64,000 nt of DNA from Pseudoalteromonas sp049257235 (GTDB lineage: Bacteria; Pseudomonadota; Gammaproteobacteria; Enterobacterales; Alteromonadaceae), in the NCBI RefSeq assembly GCF_049257235.1, contig NZ_JBMMUF010000004.1, positions 124,001 to 188,000 on the forward strand. Direction: 5' to 3'. The position numbers and the translations under genes were made by a program. This document shows positions 36,902 through 46,515 of the stretch, one piece after another. Within the stretch, counting starts at the first letter, position 1. Every line of letters starts with the position of its first letter. A model generated the notes under the pieces. It was given only the letters and a program-made list of their open reading frames with translations. It ran no database searches and was not told where the DNA came from.

Positions 36902-38728
36902 TTAGTTAGCGCTTTTATCGCGTACTTTTTGTAAGTGCGCAGCAAACTCATCAGCACCTAAAAAGCCAGTAACGCGCAGCGTTGATAGCTCTTTGTCATT
37001 GGTATCGAAGAACATAATCGTTGGCAGACCAAATACCGTGAACTCTTCCATAAACTCAATGGTGGTGTCATTGGTCTCAGTCAAATCTATTTGCACCAAG
37101 GTGAAATGTTCAAACTGCTGTTGTACTTGTTCTTTAGGGAAGGTGTAATTCTCAAACTCTTTGCAAGCTACACACCAATCAGCATACAAGTCCACCATCA
37201 CCAGAGTATCGGTATTTGCCAGCAGCTCGTTAAGCTCTTTAAGATCTGCTACCTGAACAAAGTGATCTTTTTTGGTTTTAATGCCTGACGATTGAGAACC
37301 ACCCGCAGGTTGTACCGTTTGGTTTACTGTGTTTGCAGGCGTGTTTGGCCAAATATAGTTTTGCACGAGTAACAGACCACCCACAAACAGCAGCATTGCA
37401 AAGCTCCATAAGGTTGTTTTACCTGCACCTTGAGTTTGTCCGCTTTGCCAGTGATGCAAATAAATTGCCGTAGCAATCGCGAGTAAACCAGCCATGAGCA
37501 AAATGATCTCAAACGCTAAGATACGCTCAAGCAAGATCAAGGGTACGAAAAGCATCAAGAAGCCGAACAAGGTTTTTACCTGCTCCATCCAGCCGCCGGC
37601 TTTTGGCAGTAATTTACCGCCTGACGTACCCAACAGTAGTAGAGGTAAGCCCATGCCTAAACTCAGTGCATAAAGCGTCAGGCCTCCAACTACAAAGTCA
37701 CCGCTTTGTGCCACATACAATAAAGCTGCAGAAAGTGGTGCGGTGGTGCAAGGAGATGCAATTAACCCAGAGAGCACGCCCATGAAAAACACACCAGCAT
37801 AATTGCCGCCTTTTTGCTTGTTACTCACATTGGTGAGTTTTTCCATCATGCCCTGAGGCAAGCGTATGTCGTAAAAGCCGAACATCGAAAGGGCAAGCAA
37901 CACAAACAACAAACTAAAGCTAATAAGTACGTAAGGATGCTGCAAATACCCTTGGATATGGCCGCCAAAATATGCCACTACCAGCCCTAAAATGGCATAG
38001 GTAATCGCCATACCCTGCACATACACAAACGATAAGCTAAACGCTTTACTGGTTGATAAATTCTTTTGCCCAGCGATTAAGCTAGATAGAATAGGAAACA
38101 TTGGGAATACGCATGGTGTGAATGCCAAGCCAATGCCCACGACAAAGAAGAACAGCAAGTTTGTCATGAGACTTTGGCTTGCAAGCTTATCGGTCAGAGA
38201 AAGCTCACTTTGTTGTTCGCCCTCAACAAAATCCGACATGCTCTCAATTGCACTCGCGGTGCTTTGGGTATCTGAGGCAACCATTGTCAGCGGTATCTCA
38301 ATCACTTCAGGTGGGTAGCACAACCCGGCTTCTGCACAGCCTTGGTAGCGAATTTTTACGACAGCGCCATCACTAATATTGGTGACTTTAGAGAGTGTGC
38401 TTAAAGACTCAAAATAAACTTCGGTGCGACCAAAGAATTCATCCTCAATCATCTGCCCTGCGGGTAAGTCGTTTGGCCCTTGTAAGTCTGCACCTTTGGC
38501 AATAAATTCAAGCTTGTGCTTATAAAGGTAATACCCAGGCGCAATGTCCCAGCCAACAAAAAGGGTGCTGCCTTGTTGGTCGAAGTCGACCTTAAAAGCC
38601 TCATCAACAGGTAAAAATGTGTTTTGTGAAGGTTCAAGTAAGCTACTTAAAACCGAATTACTCGCAAAGCTCAACGAACTAAATAGCAACGTGAGTAGTA
38701 ACAGCTGTACTCGCATTAGCATTCGCAT
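36902..38728 (-). CDS. dsbD: Thiol:disulfide interchange protein DsbD
   Basis: Inner-membrane protein that passes electrons from cytoplasmic thioredoxin to periplasmic DsbC, DsbG and CcmG. The 608-residue protein has all three parts: signal peptide and N-terminal immunoglobulin-like domain with the cysteine pair Cys131/Cys137 (GCAEAGLCYPPE); an eight-helix membrane domain (about 185-450) with Cys206 in TPCVFPM and the second membrane cysteine in IASPCTTAPL; and a C-terminal thioredoxin domain with WCVAC (Cys519/Cys522). Its start overlaps the cutA stop by one base (TAATG), so translation is probably coupled. The start MRMLMRV could also be residue 4, with little effect. Confidence 0.97.
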   Translation of the reverse strand: MRMLMRVQLLLLTLLFSSLSFASNSVLSSLLEPSQNTFLPVDEAFKVDFDQQGSTLFVGWDIAPGYYLYKHKLEFIAKGADLQGPNDLPAGQMIEDEFFGRTEVYFESLSTLSKVTNISDGAVVKIRYQGCAEAGLCYPPEVIEIPLTMVASDTQSTASAIESMSDFVEGEQQSELSLTDKLASQSLMTNLLFFFVVGIGLAFTPCVFPMFPILSSLIAGQKNLSTSKAFSLSFVYVQGMAITYAILGLVVAYFGGHIQGYLQHPYVLISFSLLFVLLALSMFGFYDIRLPQGMMEKLTNVSNKQKGGNYAGVFFMGVLSGLIASPCTTAPLSAALLYVAQSGDFVVGGLTLYALSLGMGLPLLLLGTSGGKLLPKAGGWMEQVKTLFGFLMLFVPLILLERILAFEIILLMAGLLAIATAIYLHHWQSGQTQGAGKTTLWSFAMLLFVGGLLLVQNYIWPNTPANTVNQTVQPAGGSQSSGIKTKKDHFVQVADLKELNELLANTDTLVMVDLYADWCVACKEFENYTFPKEQVQQQFEHFTLVQIDLTETNDTTIEFMEEFTVFGLPTIMFFDTNDKELSTLRVTGFLGADEFAAHLQKVRDKSAN

Positions 38729-39048
38729 TAACCTAGTACCTCATCCATCCAGTTAAAATATGCCAAGTTGCCAGTGGTTACATCGACGACCTGAATTTCA
38801 GGTACTTCGTAGCTGTGTAGCTTCTTAATCGTCTGAATCACTTGGTTCATTTTTTCGGACTTAGTTTTAATTAACAGCTTGGTCTCATTTGCATACGTGA
38901 TTTCACCTTGCCACGAGAAGATAGACTCAATCTCTGGAAGAATATTTGCACACGCAGCAAGTTTAAGCTGCACCAATTGCTCTGCCATGGCTCTGGCTTC
39001 TTCTTTATTTGCGCAGGTTGTGAAGATCAACCGGTAATGTGTTGTCAT
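38728..39048 (-). CDS. cutA: Divalent-cation tolerance protein CutA
   Basis: Small trimeric cytoplasmic protein of the CutA1 family, linked to metal tolerance in E. coli; its true role is unclear. The 106 residues include FTTCANKEEARAMAEQLV, the core KLAACANILPEIESIFSWQGEI, ETKLLIKTKSEKM and the C-terminal HSYEVPEIQVVDVTTGNLAYFNWMDEV, all typical. An upstream-extended frame exists (to 39099), but I place the start at the ATG with AGAAGG six bases before it, giving the usual family length. The cutA-dsbD order is common in gammaproteobacteria (cutA-dipZ). Divergent from fxsA. Confidence 0.96.
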   Translation of the reverse strand: MTTHYRLIFTTCANKEEARAMAEQLVQLKLAACANILPEIESIFSWQGEITYANETKLLIKTKSEKMNQVIQTIKKLHSYEVPEIQVVDVTTGNLAYFNWMDEVLG

Positions 39049-39187
39049 AGTGAACCTTCTAGTGTGCTCTTTTTCTAACCCCATACTAGCGGATAGCAAG
39101 ATTAAAGCCTATAGAGTCTCGACAGAAGACTTGAAAAGTGACCTTGCCAACCACACATTTATTTCATCGACTTATACGAGACTACTC

Positions 39188-39682
39188 ATGTTTAGAGCAC
39201 TTTTTTTACTTTTTATCATTATTCCCATCGTTGAGATCGCCTTATTAATTCAAGTCAGTGAAGTGATTGGTGGCTTTGCTACCATCGCATTAATTGTTAT
39301 TACAGCGATTATTGGCGCCAAGCTTGTGAAGCAACAAGGCGTAGGCGCAATGCGTGATGCACAAGTGCAAATGGCACAAGGGCAAATACCAGCAGAACAA
39401 ATGTTTACCGGCATCTGTGTGATTATTGCCGGTGTACTGCTACTTACCCCAGGGATTATGACCGATGTATTTGGCTTTTTATTGCTAACTCCAGCTGTGC
39501 GCAAACGCATGGCTAAAGCATTTGCTTCACACGCACAGGTGCATATGACGCAAGGTGGTGGCTTTAGTGCGCATTATCAGAGCAGCCACACACGTCATCA
39601 CTCAGCAGAGCAACATTCGGTGCACAAAGAGCACCAGCAATCGAATACCACAATTGAGGGTGAATTTGAGCGCAAAGAGTAA
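39188..39682 (+). CDS. fxsA: FxsA family membrane protein
   Basis: Inner-membrane protein of the FxsA family; in E. coli its overproduction relieves exclusion of phage T7 by F plasmids. The 164-residue protein has an N-terminal membrane helix (FRALFLLFIIIPIVEIALLIQVSEVIGG), GFATIALIVITAIIGAKLVKQQG as a second one, GICVIIAGVLLLTPGIMTDVFGFLLLTP as the family signature, and a His/Gln-rich hydrophilic tail. The frame stays open upstream to 39050, but the ATG at 39188 starts the conserved part. The location just before groESL is kept in many gammaproteobacteria. Confidence 0.92.
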   Translation: MFRALFLLFIIIPIVEIALLIQVSEVIGGFATIALIVITAIIGAKLVKQQGVGAMRDAQVQMAQGQIPAEQMFTGICVIIAGVLLLTPGIMTDVFGFLLLTPAVRKRMAKAFASHAQVHMTQGGGFSAHYQSSHTRHHSAEQHSVHKEHQQSNTTIEGEFERKE

Positions 39683-39701
39683 AAAATTTTTAAATTTAGC
39701 T

Positions 39702-39730
39702 CTTGGGTTTTAATTTGCTCACCCCCATAA
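39702..39730 (+). promoter_or_regulatory. Heat-shock (sigma-32) type promoter of groES-groL
   Basis: CTTGGG at 39702-39707 and CCCCATAA at 39723-39730, 15 bases apart, fit the sigma-32 pattern CTTGAA / CCCCATNT. It lies 65 bases before groES in the right place for heat-shock control. Confidence 0.7.
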
Positions 39731-39795
39731 ATGAAAGCAACCAAATTTTAAGACTTTTCTGTAGTTGTTCAGAAACTGTTAGGAGAACTAAACAA

Positions 39796-40083
39796 ATGAA
39801 CATTCGTCCTTTACATGATCGCGTGATCGTTAAGCGTCTTGAAGAAGAAACTAAGTCAGCTGGCGGCATCGTGCTTACTGGCTCTGCGGCAGAAAAATCT
39901 TCACGTGGTGAAGTAGTTGCTGTAGGTAATGGCCGTGTATTGGATAACGGCGAAGTACGCGCGTTAGAAGTTAAAGCAGGTGACACAGTACTTTTCGGTT
40001 CTTACGTTGAGAAAACTGAAAAGATCGAAGGTCAAGAATACTTAATCATGCGTGAAGATAACATCCTAGGTATCGTAGGCTAA
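39796..40083 (+). CDS. groES: Co-chaperonin GroES
   Basis: Lid of the GroEL folding chamber. The 95 residues include the start MNIRPLHDRVIVKRLEEE, the mobile loop KSAGGIVLTGSAAEKSSRGEV that binds GroEL, and the ending EYLIMREDNILGIVG. The frame is open further upstream (from 39703), but the ATG at 39796 is preceded by AGGAG and gives the standard length. Cotranscribed with groL 56 bases later and preceded by a sigma-32 type promoter. Confidence 0.98.
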   Translation: MNIRPLHDRVIVKRLEEETKSAGGIVLTGSAAEKSSRGEVVAVGNGRVLDNGEVRALEVKAGDTVLFGSYVEKTEKIEGQEYLIMREDNILGIVG

Positions 40084-40139
40084 TACGCCTCCCTGATGTT
40101 CTTAAGACCCGAATTAAACAGAATTTAGAGGAAAGAATA

Positions 40140-41783
40140 ATGGCAGCAAAAGAAGTTCGTTTTGCAAATGACGCACGCACTAAAATGCTAAAAGGCGTGA
40201 ATGTACTAGCAGACGCAGTAAAAGTTACCTTAGGTCCTAAAGGCCGTAACGTTGTTTTAGACAAATCATTCGGCGCACCTACAATCACTAAAGATGGTGT
40301 ATCTGTAGCGAAAGAAATCGAACTTGAAGACAAGTTTGAAAACATGGGCGCGCAGATGGTGAAAGAAGTTGCTTCTAAAGCCAATGATGCAGCGGGTGAC
40401 GGTACAACAACTGCAACAGTACTTGCGCAAGCAATCGTAAACGAAGGCCTAAAAGCAGTAGCAGCTGGCATGAACCCAATGGACCTTAAGCGTGGTATCG
40501 ACAAAGCGGTTATCGCTGCTGTTGAAGAGCTAAAAGCGCTCTCAGTACCATGTTCAGACACTAAAGCTATCGCACAGGTTGGTACTATCTCAGCAAACTC
40601 TGATTCAGAAATCGGTGACATCATTGCTGAAGCGATGGAAAAAGTAGGCCGTGAATCTGGTGTTATCACTGTTGAAGAAGGTCAATCACTGCAAAACGAA
40701 CTAGACGTTGTTGAAGGTATGCAGTTCGACCGTGGTTACCTATCTCCTTACTTCATCAACAACCCAGAGAAAGGTGCGGTTGAACTAGACAACCCACATA
40801 TTCTTCTTGTTGATAAGAAAGTATCTAACATCCGTGAGCTACTTCCTACACTTGAAGCAGTTGCAAAAACAAGTAAGCCATTGCTAATTATCGCTGAAGA
40901 TCTTGAAGGCGAAGCACTAGCAACATTGGTAGTAAACAACATGCGCGGTATCGTGAAAGTTGCTGCGGTTAAAGCACCTGGCTTTGGTGATCGCCGTAAA
41001 GCGATGCTTCAAGACATCGCAATCCTTACTAACGGTACTGTGATTTCTGAAGAAATCGGTCTAGAGCTTGAAAAAGCTTCACTAGAAGACCTAGGTACAG
41101 CTAAGCGCGTAGTGATCACAAAAGATGATACAACCATCATCGATGGTGCCGGCGAACAAGGCGCAATCGATGGCCGTGTTGCGCAAATCAAAGCACAAAT
41201 CGAAGAAGCAACTTCAGACTACGACAAAGAGAAGCTACAAGAGCGCATGGCTAAACTAGCTGGCGGTGTTGCAGTAATCAAAGTTGGCGCAGCAACTGAA
41301 GTAGAAATGAAAGAGAAGAAAGACCGCGTTGAAGATGCACTACACGCTACTCGCGCTGCGGTTGAAGAAGGTGTTGTACCGGGTGGTGGTGTTGCGCTAG
41401 TACGTGTTGCGTCTAAGATTGCATCACTCACAGCTGAAAACGAAGACCAAAACCACGGCATCAACGTTGCACTGCGTGCAATGGAAGCGCCTCTTCGTCA
41501 AATCGTTTCAAATGCTGGTGACGAAGCGTCAGTAGTTGTTAACGCAGTGAAAGGCGGTGAAGGTAACTATGGTTACAACGCAGCGAACGGCGAATACAAT
41601 GACATGATCGAAATGGGTATCCTAGACCCAACTAAAGTAACGCGTTCTGCACTACAGTTCGCTGCATCAGTTGCTGGTCTTATGATCACAACCGAAGCAA
41701 TGGTTGCTGAAATTCCTAAAGATGAGCCAGCTGCACCAGATATGGGCGGCATGGGCGGAATGGGTGGCATGGGAATGATGTAA
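40140..41783 (+). CDS. groL: Chaperonin GroEL (60 kDa)
   Basis: ATP-driven double-ring chaperonin. The 547-residue protein starts MAAKEVRFANDARTKML after removal of nothing obvious, has the ATP site VTLGPKGRNVVLDKSFGAPTI-T and DGTTTATVLA (with the Asp of GDGTTT), and ends in the Gly/Met repeat GGMGGMGGMGMM typical of the group I proteins. AGAGGAAAG is the ribosome site upstream. Second gene of the groES-groL operon, closed by a strong terminator. Confidence 0.99.
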   Translation: MAAKEVRFANDARTKMLKGVNVLADAVKVTLGPKGRNVVLDKSFGAPTITKDGVSVAKEIELEDKFENMGAQMVKEVASKANDAAGDGTTTATVLAQAIVNEGLKAVAAGMNPMDLKRGIDKAVIAAVEELKALSVPCSDTKAIAQVGTISANSDSEIGDIIAEAMEKVGRESGVITVEEGQSLQNELDVVEGMQFDRGYLSPYFINNPEKGAVELDNPHILLVDKKVSNIRELLPTLEAVAKTSKPLLIIAEDLEGEALATLVVNNMRGIVKVAAVKAPGFGDRRKAMLQDIAILTNGTVISEEIGLELEKASLEDLGTAKRVVITKDDTTIIDGAGEQGAIDGRVAQIKAQIEEATSDYDKEKLQERMAKLAGGVAVIKVGAATEVEMKEKKDRVEDALHATRAAVEEGVVPGGGVALVRVASKIASLTAENEDQNHGINVALRAMEAPLRQIVSNAGDEASVVVNAVKGGEGNYGYNAANGEYNDMIEMGILDPTKVTRSALQFAASVAGLMITTEAMVAEIPKDEPAAPDMGGMGGMGGMGMM

Positions 41784-41808
41784 TCATCCCCCGCTATCTA
41801 GCTTCGTA

Positions 41809-41837
41809 AAAACCCAGCCTCGGCTGGGTTTTTTTAT
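41809..41837 (+). terminator. Terminator of groES-groL
   Basis: Hairpin ACCCAGCC-TC-GGCTGGGT followed by seven T. The same 25-base core reappears after the tandem-95 protein gene at 46516-46540. Confidence 0.93.
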
Positions 41838-41965
41838 GGGGTAATTAATTGTGCAAGCTTAGAGATAGTTATTCAGAGTAATTAAATACAATCACCTGTT
41901 CCTTTTTTATTTACAAAATAAGAGCTGTGAGCTTTATTTATTTTATAACCAACAAGGAGGTTGTT

Positions 41966-42372
41966 ATGAAGCTACTATTGCTTTCAATTTTTATATTTAC
42001 TGTTAGTTCTTTCGCAGATACTTACAAATCTCACTATGGGCGCTCAGATACGCCATATGATCAAAGTATGAGAAAAAAGAAGTTTCGTTAATTGCGTTTT
42101 CATCGGGAGGAGCCTCTAGCCATCATTTTACCATCACTAAATATGTCGCAGTTCCTATTAACAATGGTGAAGATAAGTACAACGATACTATGGTGGATAT
42201 TTACAGTGCTTTAGCTTCTGATTCAACATTAAAATTAGAGAGTTTAGGGAATCACAAAACAATACTGTTTAACACCGATATTTATGGTCCTCATACGGGT
42301 GCTCAGAATGAGGTGATTAATCAAGGGTTAGATGGTGTTTTGAATTGGGGGGTGGAAAATGAAAATTTTTAA
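41966..42372 (+). pseudogene. Small secreted protein gene split by a -1 frameshift at an A AAA AAG site
   Basis: An excellent ribosome site (AAGGAGG) precedes an ATG at 41966 whose product opens with a signal peptide (MKLLLLSIFIFTVSSFAD). The zero frame stops after 41 residues at 42089-42091. The -1 frame, entered exactly at the heptamer A AAA AAG (42073-42079, in the correct zero-frame phase), continues as EVSLIAFSSGGASSHHF and ends at 42372, overlapping the next gene by 14 bases; the joined product has about 133 residues. Either ribosomes slip by programme or one base has been gained (or miscalled) in the run of A. I see no strong downstream pseudoknot, so an ordinary frameshift mutation is somewhat likelier. 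I do not recognise the protein; the part after the slip has no known motif. Confidence 0.6.
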
Positions 42373-45300
42373 GATTCCCTTATTTTTGTTTCTTTTATCG
42401 TTCAACTTATACGCGTTCATATCATTTAATTCGTTAAGTCTTAATAAGCAAGTTGAAGTTGAAGGGGGGTATTTTACCTGCAACTTTGATAATTATCAGA
42501 GCGGAAATTTGATGATAAGAATTCCCAATACCGCAAGCATCAAGACTTCAAATATTGAGATTGTGATGCCAGATGGTAGTGTTGTTAACGCCATGAATTC
42601 TAGCTCCTTCAATACGAAAATAATTGATTTTAAACCTCAGAATATTCTTCAAGCATTATTATCACCAAGTGCTAGTTGGGTAATCGAAATAAACAATGCC
42701 CCAGTAGGGAAATTTTTACTTCGTGGGGAAATATCAGGTGCTAATCAATTTTCAATTAATATAGTCAATGAAGCACACCCTTTATCTTACCTCACCAACA
42801 TCGGTGAGTCGGACACTAAGGTTTTTGTTAATACACCAATCCCTATATATACGGCAATTAACCAGGGAACTGAGCCTTATCTTGATGCAAAAGTAAGGTA
42901 TACGATCAGTACAGGGGGGCAAAAAATGCACGAATTCACCATAGCCGATAATGGCATGTATGGTGATTTTCAAGCTAAAGATGGCTTATATAGCTTTTAT
43001 TTTGAACCTTTAACTGTTGGAGTTTACACACTGTATGTTGAAATTTTTGATTTATCTGCTGATAGCGAAGTACTAGTAACTAATTTCACTAAAAAGTTTC
43101 GTGTGTATGAAAAATACATTGGTCTATCTAAAAATCTACTGGAAGAAACGGTTGATACTGATGATGATGGCTATTTCGATATCCTCCAGATTTCTTTTGC
43201 AATCACATACCTTGGTACATTCAGTGATCACCTCAATGCTATAGTGAGTTTGGTTACAGAGGATGGGGTTCGACTTACTCAAAGAGCAAAAATCACCGCT
43301 GACAGCACAAGTGATTATTTAATATTTGAGTTTTCAGGAAGAGAGTTACGACAAACTGAGTACTCTGGTTCATTCGTAGTCGATACTTTGAGATTGTCTT
43401 ATAAAGGCGATGTTCATTTTTCATACAATGAGTTTGCTCAGACTAATTACTACTCCTTTGAAGAGTGGGAGCGTCCCGAGTTAATGTATATTGGTAACTT
43501 TGAAGAGTCACCGTTAGATGAGAATGGTGATGGCGTATACGAAGGTATCAATCTCGCTTATGAAGTGGATTCTCAAATTGAGGGGGAGTTTGGTATATCC
43601 GTGAAAGCGAGAAACTCTCAAGGTCAGCGTATAGCTAATTTTGGAGTTAGTTCAGTTGATATAAACAAAGGCGTCAACAAAATTCGCTACAAGGTGCCTG
43701 CAAGGGAGTTCACTCTGGCAGGTGAAAGCACAGTAGTGACGCTGACTGATTTCTTTATACATGCAAAATTTACTCAGTACTTGACTGGCAAAGAGGAGTT
43801 CGTTGGTACGACTCGTTTTTACAGCTGTTGGCAATTTGTTGGTTGTAAAGATGGGCCAAATAACTACCCCGATGCTGTAGATGACAATGCGGTCTCATTT
43901 GGAGAGGCAATTACACTCCATGTTCGAGACAATGATACAGACAGTGATGATGATCTCTTATATATCAAGTCTGTCACTCAACCTGCCAATGGCACAATTG
44001 AAAATAATGGCTCCTACATAACATATACTCCTAACGAGGGCTTCTTTGGGAGTGATAAATTTACATATGAAATTGTCGATGTTTACCCATCTAACCACGT
44101 CAAAAAAAATGGTTTTGATACGGCTTCGGTCATAATTGATGTCGTAAAGAACGCCCCGCCGGTTGCAAACGACGATAGTTACACTGTTTACTCAGGGGAG
44201 CAATCCGCATTAAAAGTACTCGATAATGACGTTGATCTCGATAATGATCGATTACATATCGTCCAAATAACCGCTCCTTCAAATGGCTCGGTTATTAACT
44301 ACGGGAATGAAATTTTATACGTACCAGCTGAAAACTTTATTGGCTCGGATAGTTTTGAGTACACGATAGAAGACTTTGATGTTGAAACTAATTTAAGGAA
44401 AAAGGGTTCAGATACAGCGAAAGTGAGCCTAAATGTAATCGAGTTTGTTAATTCTCAGCCTGTGGCGAACAGTGATTTCTACGCTGTAAATGTGGGTGAA
44501 ACTGCAATTTTTGATGTTATTGAAAATGACACTGACAAGGATGGTGATCAGCTGTACCTTTCGGCATATACCTTACCTCTAAAGGGACTATTGCAAGTTG
44601 AAAACGATACATTTCTCTATACAGCACGTGACGGGCAGCAGGGCGAAGATGGTTTTAAGTATAAAGTGGCTGATGGCCATGGTGGTGAGGCTACTGGTAG
44701 CGTTGTTATTAACATCCAAGCTCCAAATAAAGCGCCTGTCGCTATAGATGACTTAGTTTATACGAAGCAGAACTTAGCTGTTGAGTTTAGTGTATTGGAA
44801 AATGACTATGATGAAGATGGAGACGCGTTAATCATAGATTCCTATACATCACCATTGAATGGTGAATTAACTATACAAAACAATGAGTTTAGCTACTTAC
44901 CAGAAATTGACTTTGTGGGACAGGATTCATTCAGTTATTCCATTTCAGACACTAAGGGCGGGACGGCTAGCGGAAACGTTGTGATAAACATAGAACAAAG
45001 CTCAGTATCAAATAACTTCCCTCAAGCGCAAAATGATGTTGTTGAAACTCTTGAATCCACAACCATAGCAATTAATGTCATTGAAAATGATACAGATGCG
45101 GACGGTGATCCTCTTAATATTTCAAGCTTTACACAAGGCTCTCAAGGTGTCGTAACCCAATCTGGCAATACTCTTGTGTACACACCTCGCCAAGATTTTA
45201 TTGGCGAAGATAACTTCACATATGAAATATCAGATGGAAATGGTGGGATTAGCGGAGCTTCTGTAATAGTTAAAGTTATTAGAGTAAATGTCGCTCCGGT

Positions 45301-46453
45301 GGCTGAAAGTGACCATGTTTCCACATTTAAGAATGAGCCAGTAAGTATTGATGTTTTGGCAAATGATACCGACACCGATTCTGATAGTCTTAGCATCACA
45401 AGTTTTAGCCAGCCGGGCAACGGGGAAGTTACGTTATTAGGTAATAACTTGATATACAGTCCTTCTTTCAATTTTATAGGCGAAGACATATTCACTTATC
45501 AAATAGATGATAGTTATGGTGGCTTGAGTCAGGCATCTGTATTCGTTTCTGTTACTGATGACAACATTGCACCAGTTGCTTACGCAGACTCAGTTACTCT
45601 CTATCAGGGACAGTCTATGTTGATTGACGTTCTTGCCAATGACCTCGACGAAAATGGCGATGTTTTAACGATCATTGACATCACTGAGCCTGACTATGGC
45701 AGCGTGGCGATAGAAATGAATAAAGTGCACTTCTTTGCACCTAGTGATTATATTGGCGTAGTGCAATTTAATTATACCGTTTCTGATGGTTCTATACCCG
45801 TCCAAGGAGTGGTTATTGTGAATATTCAAGAACCACCAGACAGCTATCCTTCAATTAGAATTCAACAACCTAGTTCGGGGCAACAGTTTCCACAAAATAC
45901 GCAAATCGCATTTGTTGCAACTGCTATAGATCCCGAAGATGGCGATATCAGCCAGAATATTTCTTGGGCTTCAAACCTGGATGGCGATATAGCAAGTGGG
46001 GCTGAAGTATCAGCTGAATTGAGCGTAGGTCAGCACGTGGTTACGGCCTCAATTATTGATAGCAGTGGCAATAAAGATGAGGCGATGGTTAATGTCGATG
46101 TTTTATCGGATGGCGGTACAGAGTATCGTAGTAGTACTGTGCATGTTATTCCCGACAATAGAGGATACGGGATCACATCTAGCATAGATGTGCCTTCACA
46201 ATTTGAAGCGCAATCAGTAATGGTTAAAGCCGACATATTCCATTCAGATAGCGGTGATATTGCTGTCCAGCTTATTTCACCTGAAGGTAAGCACTACAAC
46301 CTCTCCAATCCGGGGCAATATTCTAAAGGACAAACTTGGCAACTAGAACTCACTCAAAAATCAGAAGCTCAGGGACTGTGGAGTTTAAAAGTGTCAGATC
46401 AAAGAAGAGGTAATTTAGGGGAGCTTAGAAGCTGGAGTATCACATTTAAATGA
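42359..46453 (+). CDS. Secreted tandem-95 repeat protein with C-terminal P-domain
   Basis: A 1364-residue exported protein of unknown function. It has a signal peptide (MKIFKIPLFLFLLSFNLYAF), an N-terminal choice-of-anchor/macroglobulin-like part (about 130-240, with DNGMYGDFQAKDGLYSFYF), an unassigned beta-rich region to about 500, seven Ig/cadherin-like repeats of about 90 residues (about 500-1160, each with a NDTD-DGD type turn), a PKD-like domain (about 1165-1250) and a proprotein-convertase P-domain at the C-terminus (about 1254-1364, GDIAVQLISPEGKHYNL ... LRSWSITFK). P-domains usually sit behind a subtilase or metalloprotease; no protease motif is present. It overlaps the frameshifted upstream gene by 14 bases. 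The DNA is AT-richer than groL or the genes after it, suggesting acquisition. Confidence 0.88.
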   Translation: MKIFKIPLFLFLLSFNLYAFISFNSLSLNKQVEVEGGYFTCNFDNYQSGNLMIRIPNTASIKTSNIEIVMPDGSVVNAMNSSSFNTKIIDFKPQNILQALLSPSASWVIEINNAPVGKFLLRGEISGANQFSINIVNEAHPLSYLTNIGESDTKVFVNTPIPIYTAINQGTEPYLDAKVRYTISTGGQKMHEFTIADNGMYGDFQAKDGLYSFYFEPLTVGVYTLYVEIFDLSADSEVLVTNFTKKFRVYEKYIGLSKNLLEETVDTDDDGYFDILQISFAITYLGTFSDHLNAIVSLVTEDGVRLTQRAKITADSTSDYLIFEFSGRELRQTEYSGSFVVDTLRLSYKGDVHFSYNEFAQTNYYSFEEWERPELMYIGNFEESPLDENGDGVYEGINLAYEVDSQIEGEFGISVKARNSQGQRIANFGVSSVDINKGVNKIRYKVPAREFTLAGESTVVTLTDFFIHAKFTQYLTGKEEFVGTTRFYSCWQFVGCKDGPNNYPDAVDDNAVSFGEAITLHVRDNDTDSDDDLLYIKSVTQPANGTIENNGSYITYTPNEGFFGSDKFTYEIVDVYPSNHVKKNGFDTASVIIDVVKNAPPVANDDSYTVYSGEQSALKVLDNDVDLDNDRLHIVQITAPSNGSVINYGNEILYVPAENFIGSDSFEYTIEDFDVETNLRKKGSDTAKVSLNVIEFVNSQPVANSDFYAVNVGETAIFDVIENDTDKDGDQLYLSAYTLPLKGLLQVENDTFLYTARDGQQGEDGFKYKVADGHGGEATGSVVINIQAPNKAPVAIDDLVYTKQNLAVEFSVLENDYDEDGDALIIDSYTSPLNGELTIQNNEFSYLPEIDFVGQDSFSYSISDTKGGTASGNVVINIEQSSVSNNFPQAQNDVVETLESTTIAINVIENDTDADGDPLNISSFTQGSQGVVTQSGNTLVYTPRQDFIGEDNFTYEISDGNGGISGASVIVKVIRVNVAPVAESDHVSTFKNEPVSIDVLANDTDTDSDSLSITSFSQPGNGEVTLLGNNLIYSPSFNFIGEDIFTYQIDDSYGGLSQASVFVSVTDDNIAPVAYADSVTLYQGQSMLIDVLANDLDENGDVLTIIDITEPDYGSVAIEMNKVHFFAPSDYIGVVQFNYTVSDGSIPVQGVVIVNIQEPPDSYPSIRIQQPSSGQQFPQNTQIAFVATAIDPEDGDISQNISWASNLDGDIASGAEVSAELSVGQHVVTASIIDSSGNKDEAMVNVDVLSDGGTEYRSSTVHVIPDNRGYGITSSIDVPSQFEAQSVMVKADIFHSDSGDIAVQLISPEGKHYNLSNPGQYSKGQTWQLELTQKSEAQGLWSLKVSDQRRGNLGELRSWSITFK

Positions 46454-46515
46454 TATGATCTTGTTAGGCTATATAGAGTGATTTATGGCGCAAGAGGCAA
46501 GAAATCATTTTCTAT

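Noticed and set aside
40046..40669. 207-residue minus-strand frame opposite groL
   Set aside because: Shadow of the strongly biased groL codons, a frequent artefact with no start signal.
42190..42372. Independent 60-residue gene
   Set aside because: No ribosome site at this ATG; the frame reads through from 42079 as the -1 continuation of the upstream secreted gene.
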